Positions 41,066 to 53,800 of a DNA stretch of 64,000 bases are shown piece by piece. The notes under the pieces were generated by a model. The model made no database searches, was not told the origin of the DNA, and saw nothing but the letters and a program-made list of their open reading frames with translations. This DNA comes from Diploscapter coronatus (taxonomy: Eukaryota > Nematoda > Chromadorea > Rhabditida > Rhabditidae): NCBI GenBank assembly GCA_964036155.1, contig OZ038423.1, positions 37,215,249 to 37,279,248 of the forward strand, written 5' to 3'. How positions within the stretch are numbered: position 1 is the stretch's first letter; every line of letters starts with the position of its first letter. Made by a program: the position numbers and the translations under genes.

Positions 41066-44000
41066 ATGGAAATAGAAGCGGATCGTGAAGAAGACGTGCA
41101 GACGGGGATCGAGCAGGAAGATGAACAGGAGAAGGAGGAAGTGGAGCAGCCAAAGGAAGAAGTGGAAATTGAGCAGAGCGAATCAAAAGCTGTAATTTTT
41201 TGCTATTTTTAAAAACTCTTCCTTGGAAAATAAAACTAAAGCAATATCTCCTTTGAAAATGTTATCTTCTTTCATTTCAGTCCGTGACAACTAAGGAGAA
41301 AACAGAAAACGAGGAGAAATCGACCGAAGCAGCTCCCACCTCGTCGATGTCGTTGGCGATCGGCGACGACGTGCCGGCCAACTACGTCATGACCGATCTG
41401 GAAATCAACACGGGAGACAGTTATACCAATCTGTCGAACCTATCAAACCTGTCCAACTTGTCCGACTCAGCGGCAGCGATGTCCTCGCCCTCCCCCACTC
41501 CACTCGTTTCCCCTTCGTCTGCTACGTCTGCAACTGAAATCAAAACTTCTACAACAAACCGAGGAACCAAAAGGAAGAACACGGATCATGAAACGAGGTT
41601 TGTATAAACAAAAATATTGAGTCAAATTGTTTAGAGTTTCAAGCTTTGAAAAATTCCCATTTTAGATTTGGAATTTCGAAAATTCATTCATTATTCTTTT
41701 TTCAGAGGAAGAACCTCCCAGGAAAACGACCTCGACAAGCCGCAACCTCGAGCTCGACTCCAGTCTGATACGTTCTCAGCTACAAGGTTTAAAATGAGTC
41801 TGAAAAATAATAAATTGGAATTTTCAGTGAAACTCCAGATGAAATTGGAGGCGTGCGAGTTCGCAGAACAACTAGGGAAATCAAGAGACCCAAATTCGAC
41901 GATGAACTCGTCGAGACCATGCCTCTCTACAAGTCCAATACTAGGGTAAAAATTATAATAATTTTGGATGGATTAAATATTCTGGGCTTCTTGCATAATT
42001 TACCAGTTCACTATTGGTCATCATTTGAACCTTTGCCAGACTATAGGGCTACACGGCGTAGGGAAAAGAAAAGGACTGGTGAATTACACAGGAGACCAGG
42101 ATTTTGAAAGATATCTTATTGAAAAATCAGTTCAAAAAATGAAATTCTCAGAAAAGAGTAAGTGGCGAGCGCTCTGCACAGCACTCCGCGTCGAAGGACA
42201 AGCGAAGTGTCACTCCTTCAGAGGAGTCGCCAATCGATCATTCAGTTCCACAAGGTTGGTAGCAAAAGTGACGAATATGAGCAAGTTTCTTGAAAAATAT
42301 AACCACTATACAAAATAACTTAGTGAAGAACTATTTCTTATCTTCCTTACTCAATTATATTCCACGTGGTGGTTATTTTGTTGATTTCTAATGTGTTCAT
42401 ATCTTTGTGAAATTTCGATTTTCTTATTTTTGATCTAGTAGCAAATTTCATAAGACCATGCTACTTCAAATCATTTACAAATCACGAATTTGCAGGAAGA
42501 ACCTCCACTGATCTGTCGTCTTCCACTCCCCAAGCAACTGAACGCAGAGCATCCCGAGCGTCGCAAATGAGAAAGCCTTCCACCGCAGCGAGCACTGCTG
42601 CTGCTGAAAAGCCATCTCCGGTCAAGAGGAGCAAACGCAGCAGGGAGGAGAAGAACGCGGAAAATGAGGTTTATTTTTGAAATTTCCTAATGTTATTGTT
42701 ATTTTTAACTTTCAGTCCGCCGAAGTGTCGAATCAGGCAAATGTCTCCGAACAGCCGCAGAAAATCCACTCACTCAGAAAGAGAAACACCGTCAGTCTGG
42801 CTGATAAACAGGTGGATCGAACTTTCTTTTTTTAAAATAATCTTCTCAAAAAGGCTCATTGTATTTCCTAACCTCTTTTTCTGAAGAATATTAAAAGGGA
42901 AGAGGATGAAATCCACAAGGGATCCTCAGATAATTTCATGAAAAATTCAATAAAAAGAAACTGAATTTTCAAATTTCCTATTCAGGCAATGGAAGACGTA
43001 TTGATGGAAGAGGAGCAAGCCCGAATCGAGGAGAAAAAGAAGGAGGCTAGAATTGCAAGCAAGGATCTGAAGACAAAGGAACTCGCTGCTGCAACCGAGG
43101 TCGTCGACAACGCGACTTCCAAGGAACTCAAAAAATTCTCCGCTCACGACGATGTCGCGCTCATCACTGCTGCTACTCATGTAAGGAAATCAAAAGAGGG
43201 AAATCCTCTCCTTACTTTTCATTTTTCGAAAAAATGTAAAGTTATAGAAATAAGTTTTACCTCTTCTGAAATCGAAACGATTTTTTCCAGATAAATGACA
43301 TGGTGACGATCCACGCCTGTGTCAAGTTCAGCGAGCCATTCGAGTTGGCAGACATCGAGGAGCGTTGGTATCAACTGATGTACGACGAAACGCTCTCCAG
43401 ACTCGCCAAGAAGCGGTTTGCTGAACTGCAGCCAGAGGAAGTTCTCCGAATTCAGGTACAAACATAAGAATTCTTCTCTTAACTTCTATTTTAAAAATAG
43501 ATGAATTTTGGAAATAATTGGAAGATTTCAGTCAAAAACGCCGTTCTCTATGCGCGAGGAGGAAATTATCTCCCTGATTCCTGACCAAGGCGCCCTGATC
43601 AACTACAGCACAATGCAGGAAATCTTGGAGAAGTACAGGTAAAAATTAAGACAAAAAACATTGCAAAGAGATGAACATTTCCCCACTTTCAGAGAAGATT
43701 TCCACTCCGCGAGAACGCCTCAAGTCATTTTCGATCACTGGCAGAAAATGAGACTGTAAGTTGGTTTTGTAGATTGCAGTTTTTCAGTGGTTTATTGGCT
43801 TCAGCATGGGACTTCTGAAGGATAAGCCTGAGCCCGAGCCGGCTCCTGCTACACTTGATTGGGGAGCAATCGAGAGCAGACACATTCTGACGGGAGAGAC
43901 GAAGCTCGATGCAACTAGATATTTGAGGTATTTATTTATTTACCTATTTGAAAAGGAAATTTCACAATTCCTTTAATTTCGCATTTCATCTTTGATCAAA

Positions 44001-44958
44001 GGCGAAATAATGGTCGAGACGAAATTGCACTTCCAGACAAGCAAATGCTCGAGCCAGATTCGTGGCGCATCTGAACACGCGCGTGCGCGTCACGCCCATC
44101 GCTGGGATCGTCAGCGACCATCTGCCCGATGACATCGTCGCCTCTCTCAAAGGAAGACTTGTCAGGTTCGTCAAAAACATACATTTTCTAAATTTCAATT
44201 CACAAAAACGCAATTGGTCATTATCGTTTATTTTCGCTTCGCTGATTTAGTTTCGTTTCTCGAAGAAATCGATTTCAATATGAAGTTTTCAAATTTCCAG
44301 GTACCTGATCAAAACAGACAGGGCTACAATCGGCAGATCGACTTCCATCTACAAAGTCGATGTGGACTTGGCGCTGGAAGGACCTGCTAGCAAGGTAAGA
44401 ACGATTTGGAGAAAAACAAATTAAAATCAATTTAGGGAAAATAAAAGATTTGAAATTCGAAATTTCCAGATCGCTCGAGAACAGGCAATTATTGAAAGAG
44501 ATGCGGCCAGGAACACTTACACGATCACAAACGTGGGCCGAAGACCGATGTTCGTGGATGCCAAGGCTCTTCCAGGTAAAATCGAGATTTTGTAATCGGA
44601 AATTTATACTCGGGGGTGAAACTTTGATATTTAACTTGATGGTTGAAAATGATAAGCTCTGATTTCAGAAGGAGTGGCGACGCAGCTCAAAGACAATTCG
44701 GTGATCGAGATCGACGTGATTCGTCTCACCTTCAAGGGCGTCTCTCCCCGCCCTCCCGCTGCTGTTCCCTCCTCCTCCTCCTCCTTCGCGGCCCCCCTCC
44801 CTGTCCATGCCCCGACCCACCATTACGCCTATCCTCATTCGGGACATCCCTCTCAGTCCCATCCCTACCCTCATCAGTCTCGCTTCAAAACATCCAAACC
44901 ACATGCGGCCCACTCTACCCATTCGATGGCCATGTACCAATTCGGTAGACACAATTAG
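41066..44958 (+). CDS. MCRS1: Microspherule protein 1 homologue (MCRS1, FHA domain)
   Basis: Sixteen exons from 41066-41191 to 44669-44958 join in frame to 761 residues. MCRS1 is a nuclear protein of NSL and INO80 chromatin complexes with spindle and rRNA-transcription roles. The first ~400 residues are acidic, then Ser/Thr/Pro- and Lys/Arg-rich and disordered, with a repeat NLSNLSNLSNLS and nuclear-localisation-like KRSKRSREEK. The N-terminal MCRS domain is clear: NDMVTIHACVKFSEPFELAD, IEERWYQLMYDETLSRLAKK and MREEEIISLIPDQG. An FHA domain follows: GRLVRYLIKTDRATIGRSTS, VDVDLALEGPASKIAREQAI, NVGRRPMFVDAKALPEGV and DNSVIEIDVIRLTF. The C-terminal 80 residues are His/Pro/Ser-rich and lack similarity that I know of. 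In FHA, ATIGRSTS and the LEGPASKI strand retain the usual Gly-Arg and Ser positions. Identity is secure from motif order. Confidence 0.9.
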
Positions 44959-45571
44959 ATCATGATCTCAGGCATTTTTATCAGTTTATCTTTTTCATTA
45001 TCAGCGACGAGGTGAAATTGGAAAATTCGGATTCCTAAATCGAGTCTGAATTTCTCGAAGTCAGAATTCTGTCTCATCTCTTATTCATTATCACGAGTGA
45101 GATGGAATCGATGTTTTCTTCTAAAATTTTGACCAAAAGATAAAACTTCATCTTACCCCTGACTTCTTATCACTTTATCAGTCAGAAATTGTCTTGCTGA
45201 AATATTCCTTCATTTTCATCAGACGCTGCAACGTTTTCGAACCGCAGTTAACCGCATGAAACGAGAGACTGGATATTTTCGTGAGACGAAAAGAAGACAT
45301 GCCCTTTTTCTCTTTCTCTCGATGAAGGCATACTATCTAGTTTAATGCGGCTAATCCGCGGTTCGAAAACATTGCAAGTCAGATTTTCATTCGTTTATTT
45401 TCGTAATAAATGCGGTTTTCCATCTTTGTTGTTTTGTCGATTTGTATGGTGTTTATGAGTAACTGCGCCAATTCGTGCAATACTCAGAGCTTTCATCGAT
45501 TGGAGGCTTTATCTCTGTTGTCTTGTGTTTTTCGTGATAATCCGTGATTTTTTCGTTAGAATTCTTAAAAT
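44959..45571. other. Intergenic region containing a family 1 foldback
   Basis: 3' UTR of MCRS1 and promoter of the HINT gene. Apart from the foldback at 45233-45370, nothing was recognised. Confidence 0.5.
45233..45370. repeat. Foldback element, family 1, 138-bp copy
   Basis: Terminal repeats GTTTTCGAACCGC and GCGGTTCGAAAAC are perfect 13-bp inverses. The interior AAAAGAAGACATGCCCTTTT and TTTCTCTCGATGA match the family core. The terminal sequence differs from the 39808 copy, so ends have diverged more than the core. Confidence 0.8.
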
Positions 45572-46932
<1,361 letters not shown>

Positions 46933-46944
46933 TAAAGTAGTGTT

Positions 46945-47101
46945 TAGGACGCGTCCAGACTTGGCTCGCTCTAGAATGAACATCGAAAATATCATTGTTC
47001 GAGATGAGAGCGCAGAGAACATTGCTCGTTGACTCTCTTGCCGAACAACACTATTTCGCAATTTTCGTCCGTAGAGCGAACCAAGTCTGAACGCGTCCTT
47101 A
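46945..47101. repeat. Foldback element between the two HINT genes
   Basis: The 29-nt left arm 46945-46973 (AGGACGCGTCCAGACTTGGC...) is inverted at 47072-47101 with two or three mismatches. It occupies a third of the spacer between the two HINT genes. Confidence 0.75.
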
Positions 47102-47326
47102 GAATTTGTTGTTTTTCTTCAAATTTGACGGGATAAATTATGTTTTTTCTTCGAGATGAATTTAATACAATGGTTGAATCCATTGAAATACTTGAAAAAT
47201 TTGTAAATTTGAGATTTTTGTAATTCAGAAATTCAGATGTTTTTGTAAATATTCAGTCTAGTCTAGGCAGATATTCAATTTAGCGAATCTCTCGGTGAGT
47301 TGTTATTTTTAAACATTCAAAGAAAA

Positions 47327-47903
47327 ATGAGAACATCAGAAATGCCATTTCCAAGTGAGCATGTGAACAGTCTGAAAGGCTCTGCCTGTTCAAGTGGACC
47401 AACCATTTTTGGGCGAATTATTCGAAAAGAAGCCCCGGCAAATATTATCTTTGAGGATGAAGATGTGAGAGTTTTGGCTCACTGTAGTTACCATCTTCTT
47501 TTCGGAGAAATATCACGACGAGGAGAAAAAAGGGTAGTATCTACAAGAGGCCACTTTTTAAGAATTTTTTTAAAAACTAGTTTAAAATTCAGATAATTTC
47601 TTTTCATGACATCAATCCCCAGACGCCTGTGCATTTTCTTGTCGTCCCGAAAAAGCGAATAGCTTCTCTTGATGAGGCTAAGCCTGAGGATGCGCCCGTT
47701 TTAGGCAAAATTATGGTAACTATCCCCGTGGTTAGTATTTTAAAGGGAAAAATAATAACTGGAAAATGTAGTTGGCGAAACAATTTGGTCTGAAAAATGG
47801 CTACCGAGTCGTGACAAACATCGGACCACACGGATGCCAAACCATCTATCATTTGCACTTCCATGTTTATGGAGGCGAACAAATGAGGTGGCCTCCAGTT
47901 TGA
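47327..47903 (+). CDS. Second histidine triad (HINT-type) protein
   Basis: Three exons (47327-47464, 47593-47730, 47772-47903) join to 135 residues, about the size of cytosolic HINT1. It is a tandem paralog of the upstream gene: GPTIFGRIIRKEAPANIIFE, FHDINPQTPVHFLVVPKKRI, SLDEAKPEDAPVLGKIM, NGYRVVTNIGPHGCQTIYHL and HLHFHVYGGEQMRWPPV. The HxHxHxx motif is complete (HLHFHV), so it should be catalytically competent. It lacks the presequence; instead a short MRTSEMPFPSEHVNSLKGSA precedes the core. Intron positions correspond to those of the first copy. It lies 434 nt downstream, same strand, and 296 nt before LST8. Confidence 0.88.
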
Positions 47904-48199
47904 AATGGCTATTTGAGAAGTTCATGAAAGTTGAAAATGGTAAAAATGATTAGGAATGAATGCCATTATGCCTTCAAATTTGCAGATTTTTTTTTACGTA
48001 TTTAAAAGATGTTCGAATTCTCTAGAACCGATGATTCTATGACCGGTGAACCAATGTTGTTGTGATATCTAGTCGATGCAAATAAATATTGAATTTCAAA
48101 CGTTTTCATCGTTTTTCTCGATGAATATGGTCGATTGACCCATATGATATCTTGGAAAATTCTCATTTTAAAAAATAATAATTTTAAATTTCCAGAAAA

Positions 48200-50588
48200 A
48201 TGCACCAGTCGACATTGGTGATCGCCTCTGCGAGTTATGACCAGACGATTCGCCTTTGTGACTTTCTGTCTCCGCACACTTCCGCTGTACAAATTGTTCA
48301 TTCGGAAGCTCAGGTTGGAGTTTTTTATTTTTATTTTAAAAATTTCAAATTCGCTTCAAAATGATGTGGAATATGATGAAAGAAGATGGTGCTCAGGCGT
48401 TGGGGCATTTTTCATCGCAAATATTCCGTATGCGTGGTGAATGTAGTTCAGTCAGCTTTGCAATTACTACCCTTAATAATGGGACAAGAGATGATGACAG
48501 AATTTTTGCGGTAGAAAACGTCCCAACGTCTGTACAAGACTTGAATGAATGAATCTAGCAAATTTCAGGTAAACTGCATGGCGCTCACTCAAAACGGCAA
48601 CCAACTAGCAGTGGGTAGTTGGCAGAGGTTGAGGATCTACGAAAGGCAGGCCGCCTCTGCCTCGCTCGTTGCCAGCTTCGAAAACATCCACAAGAACATC
48701 ACCGCTGTGGGGTTCATTGTTGTCAGTTTTTTCTTCTTTTCTACAAAAATAATAGCTTTAATTTTGAAACTTGTTAATTTCTGCAAAAAATTCGTCAGAT
48801 TTTGCATTTTTCAAGGTGAAGTTAAATTCCTTCCATTTTTTTTCGAAAAAACTATCGAAATTTTGGATTTTTCAGGGCGAAAAGTATCTCTACACAGGAG
48901 GCGAAGACATGCAGTGCAGACTGTACGAATTGAGGACAAACATGTTGGCCTGCAGCAAGACTTTTGATGTAAGATTTTTCTTCTAAAAAGTTAAAATTTT
49001 AAAAAATTCAGCATTCCCATTCACCCATTTCCTCAGTCGTTGACCACATCAATCAGTACGAGCTGTTCATCGCCAATCAAAATGCTCAAGTATTGTTTTA
49101 CATATTCTCTTATCATTTTGAAATGTTAATGGGTTCGATTATTCTTGAAGTCCATACATACACAGACCTGAAACGTTTTCACATCCGCGAGTATTCGCAT
49201 GACGAAATATCGTATCTTATCGAGAAACAGAAAGAAGACATGCTCTTTTCCTCTCTCGAAAAGACACTATTTGTCTATGCGAGGGCACCCGCGAGTAAGA
49301 AAATTTATAAATCCGTACATTCAAGGAAATTAACTCGAAAAAGAAATCTGAATTTCAGGTATTTGTCTGGGACATACGAAATGATGCCTACGAAAAACTG
49401 CCGATGCCTCCTCTCTCCACGAGTGAACACGTCGTCAAACTCGCTATGCATCCCGCGGGCAAACTGCTGGCTGGAATCACTGACAAATGTAAGTCGTCAT
49501 ATAATCGTAGAAAAGGCATATTTCAATTTCTTACGGTTGTCATCAGCTTTGAGAGCACTTGTGTCTCATACAAACAAACTATGCTGCATGTGGGATGGTT
49601 GGTCGTAGAGGCTTTCTAACGATCGTCCTTCCTAGGTCTTATCTTCATGCGACTTCTATCTTTCCTTTTCCTTTTTTTTCTAAATTTCAATCATAGATCA
49701 TGGAAATTGATTATTTTACCGAATGTTTTAGATGAAACATTCCTTGATTTCAGCGAACGTGATAGTCTGGGAGTTGTCGAGTCGGAAAGTGCAACCGCTG
49801 TCGGGCAATTTAGAGGCAATCGAGTCTGAGGAGGAGTCCGTTCTGACGCTGCCTGAGACTGCCGCCAGACTCAGGGACGATTGTATTCCGCAGAATCAGC
49901 GCAACTATGGACTTTCTATCAAGTAAGACAATTTTTCTAGAAGATAGGAGTTTCTGAGATTTTTGCTAAAGAAACCTTGAATTTTAGAATATTTTTAAGG
50001 TCGATTTTGAATTGTATTATTCTTCTAATCTATAATTTTGAAAGTTTGCAGATTTTCACTGAATGGAGAACTCTTAGCCTGCACAACCTCTCAGGACACT
50101 GTCAATGTTCTGAGGTAAGAGGAAAAGAATGAAATTTTAGTAAAGATGAAATTTTCAGAGCAAATGACTTGTCTCTGTACAGTTCGATCAATACAGAGTG
50201 CCAGTGGAATTGGGATACAGCGTTTCTGGACGATGAGCACATTTACACAGGAGGGAATGATGGAAAGGTAAGAATTGCTAGAAATTATAAAACAATTTTC
50301 AAGATCCATTTATATTTTTAGAAATGCTAATGTCAATATATTTTACTTGTAAACTTTGGCATTGAATTTAAGTGTGTCGAGAGTTTACACGTAAATTCGC
50401 TTGATATGAACGCAACCCAATGTCAAGAATATAAGTGGTCTTAAAAACCAAAATTAAACTAAAAATTAAAAATTTCGAATTTTCAGGTGAAAGTATGGCA
50501 CGTAGAAAGTGCTCGACTCACCCAACAAATCGTTCCTCTCGCACAGCCTAAACCTATTATCGCTCTGACGAATAATTCCATTCGATGA
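48200..50588 (+). CDS. mlst-8: LST8 homologue, WD40 subunit of TOR complexes 1 and 2
   Basis: Nine exons (48200-48313, 48569-48718, 48876-48968, 49012-49089, 49359-49488, 49754-49922, 50052-50114, 50159-50267, 50487-50588) join to 335 residues (family about 320). LST8 stabilises the TOR kinase domain. WD-repeat words follow the LST8 order: VIASASYDQTIRLCDFLSPH, AVGSWQRLRIYERQAASASL, KYLYTGGEDMQCRLYELRTN, QVFVWDIRNDAYEKLPMPPL, NVIVWELSSRKV and EHIYTGGNDGKVKVWHVESA. The final repeat (PIIALTNNSIR) matches the family's C-terminal strand. The ATG follows TTTCCAGAAAA, a trans-splice-like context. The donor after AVGFI could be three bases later. An insertion of about 20 acidic residues (NLEAIESEEESVLTLPETAA) sits between repeats 5 and 6 and is not in the family as I remember it. 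Confidence 0.93.
48395..48531. repeat. Foldback element, family 3, in the LST8 first intron
   Basis: The right end GAAAACGTCCCAACGTCT and the interior GCAATTACTACCCTTAATAATG match the element at 3357-3492. The left end AGGCGTTGGGGCATTTTTCA is the diverged inverse. Confidence 0.7.
49175..49295. repeat. Foldback element, family 1, in an LST8 intron
   Basis: The core AGAAAGAAGACATGCTCTTT and CCTCTCTCGAAAAGACACT match the other family 1 copies. The ends (CATCCGCGAGTATTCGCA; TGCGAGGGCACCCGCGAG) are degenerate inverses. Confidence 0.6.
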
Positions 50589-50864
50589 TTTTTTTTTTTT
50601 TAATATTAGATTTTTAGAAGAAATATTATTTATTTATTTTTGTATTATTGATTTTCATACGATCGGTTTCAAACCATCGAATATCTTTGATTTTGTATTA
50701 ATTCATTGATTTTTTGCGACCTGGAAATGTAGCTCCAGTAGTTGCATGCGAAATAATGAAGGAAGAGAATCCTTTCCCTAGTAAATCCTATACTATTTCT
50801 CATGCAGCGATGCAATTACTCTTTCAAATTGACGATTTTTGTGTGATTATCGATTTTGCAGAAG

Positions 50865-53800
50865 ATGAGCGTGTTTCGAAAAACGAAATCGGCAGATCTG
50901 CAGGCGAGCCTCGCCAAATTTACGGACATGTCCAAGGACTGCGTCAGCCGCGTCAAACACCTCAAGCTGCTGCTCGATGGGTTATCGGTTCATGTGGGTT
51001 TTTCTTTTATATTTAAAAATTCCAAGAAAACCTTTTTTATCTTGAAAAGAATGATCCTTGTCAAAGCTAAAGCATAAAAAAGTCCAAGCTAGATTTACAA
51101 GAATGTCCATTAGAAATTCTAGTTTTGTAAAAAATTGAAAAATTGTCAGGAAAAACGCCAATTGATCGACGAGCACAGCTTCGAGACATTCCACCTGGTT
51201 GACGAGCTGCTGCTCTGCACCGAACTCGACTCCAACTCTCCTGCCGCTTTAGAAGCTGAATCAGGCCTCTGGGCACTCGAGCAAGTGCTCTGTTTTGCGC
51301 CAGAACTTGTCGGATCAGGTTAGAACTTGCAAATAGAATCTTGAAAATACAAAATACAGATGACAATGATATATTGCTGAAAAATTCGAAGATATTTCTC
51401 CTATTCCGCGCTATTTTCTATGTCATGTTATCTTGTATCCTCCAAATTGCCGTTGAAAATTGTTGAATTTTCAAAAATAACGAATGAGACTTTCAGGATG
51501 GCAACAACACGCAATTGAATCGCTACTGAAGAAGGCGCTATATCCGAAAAATGTGCTCGCAGTCAGGAAAATCGCCATCAGATTGTTCCTCATCTTCTAT
51601 CAGAGTCTGGGCGTTTGCAATCATGTATAATGATTTTTAATACAAATTTTAAATGCGCATTTTTCATTTCATCTCGATTTTCGTTAAAATTGACCTTTAC
51701 TGTTAACTAAATTTGATAAGTTGGATAAAGACGTGAAGTTGGCGAATTTCCAGAACATGCCCCACCTGGATCGAGTCTTCCAATGCCTGCTGCCCCACTT
51801 GCCCCTTTCGGATGGCTCGAACACGGAAGCAGTCATCGGGGAGTACTGCCAATCCGCATCCACTCCCTCTGCAGCACAACTTTCTGCAGTCCATCACACT
51901 TCTGTCTCGTCTGCAGATATGTCATCGGCTCCAACTGCCAAGGAGAGGGCACAATTGTTGCAGGTTGGATGATTTTTTTAAATGAAAATTCTCAAACAAC
52001 GACTTTTGTTAATGAAAAGGGGTGTTCGGAATTCCGATTCAGATTCCAAAGGTTTCAAGATTAAAATTCCTACATTCTCATGACAATAAGATATAGGAAA
52101 ACAGAACGGGAAGTTTCCTCTTTCCGCTTTTTTCTTGCTGTCTAAAGTTCCGTTAATTCTGAATTTCTTATTCCTCCGAGACTTCAATCAAATTCTCCAG
52201 ATCTACCTCGACAAATTCCTGGAGTACTGCACTCGCGAATGCTCCAGAATCGAGTGGAACGACGAGAGCAAGAAGTTGGAATGTGCGAAATTCATCATCT
52301 CAAAGGTAAAATTTTGGGGAAAAATTGAAAATTGGAGTATTTCGATTTTTCAGGTGATCGATCTGTACATTTGCGAGAGCTTCCCCGATTTGGAGGTGAA
52401 TGGAGTCGATGTGTTTGGAGGTTGGGAAGGCGAGGGACAGGCGGCAATTGCATTAGACACTGCCGATCCCGTTGTTATCGCGAGGTTTGCGAAGAAATAA
52501 GCATATAGCTCTCAGAACTCGAATCGGAAGAAATGCCATATTGGAAGGAGAAAACGAATGCCCTTTCTTTGTCTTTCAGAAAAAAAACCAGCATTATTTT
52601 ATCCTGGCAGATTTGCGGACCGAGTCTTTGAGAAGTCTGAAAAGAATGAAGAAGACGTAAAACAGGATTTTTTAAACTGGAATTGAAATTCTTCAAAATT
52701 TCTGAATGAAGTGGAAAAGTATGGAGGGGTTTTCAGGTACTGGTTGATTCGCTGGATCAACAACATCGCGGGAGCTCGACTGACCGCAGGCCCCGCTCAG
52801 CATGCCGGTCTCAAACTCTTCCATCAGGCTCTATTCTCCTCGCACAAAGCAACGAATGTTATGCTCACGCTGCTCAGGGAAGCCATGACTCTGCCTCTGC
52901 CGTGCAGCAATGTTATGCATAAGGTTGGAATTTTCATAGGCCAAGGATTTGCAAAAAAAATAATTCTGAAAATAAAAAAACTTGAAAAATAATGCAAATA
53001 CTATGATTTATTTAGAAAAAAAACGAGATGTGTGTAATCTCTTTTTGAAATAGCCTTATTTTCATTTAACAATATTGAATTTGCAGGTTGTGCATGTGCT
53101 CTCTTCCTGGCTTCTCCAAATCGAAATCCCTCCGTTCGTCGAATCCGGTCAAGTGTCGATGGAGACCTTCTCTCTGCTCGTCGTGCACACCCTGCTTGCC
53201 TTCTTCCACTCCCCTTATCTTCAGCAGCCTGCAGAAAGACTACCATCTGCTCTGTCTCTGTCGTTCGTAATCCTGAGGCAAATCAGGCAATTGGCCACTC
53301 ACAGACTCCATCTGCCTATGCCTATTACGAGCAGGGTTTGGTGAGTTTTTAATAAAAAACTAAAGAAGAAAACCAAATTCATTTTTTTTCCATTTCTTGA
53401 GAATTTTATCCATTTCTGAAGAAATATATATATATATAATTGATTTCTTTTGAGAAAACATCAGTGGAAATGACAACTTACTGAAAAATAAAATTCTGAA
53501 TTTCGCATTGTTCAAGAAGGAAAAACTTTCCAGGTCCGAACTAATCGGTCATCTCTGTGCAGCGGCCAAGGAAGTCCTTTCCCACAACGATGTCTACTCC
53601 CAACAAGTTGCGGGTCCAATAATAAATACCCTTCTCACTCTGATTGTTGTTGTAAAAGTCGGATTTTTTTTTGTAGAAATTTGAATAAGTCAAGAAAATT
53701 CAGGCTGTTCGAAGAGTCACAGTGGACGACAAGCTGTGGGACGAATTATACGCTCTCTTCGAGTCCAGACCGCTGCCCCAATTGGTCGAACAGTGGGCTA

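Noticed and set aside
48200..50588. Generic WD40 protein call
   Set aside because: Motif order and length match LST8 specifically, so a generic call would lose information.
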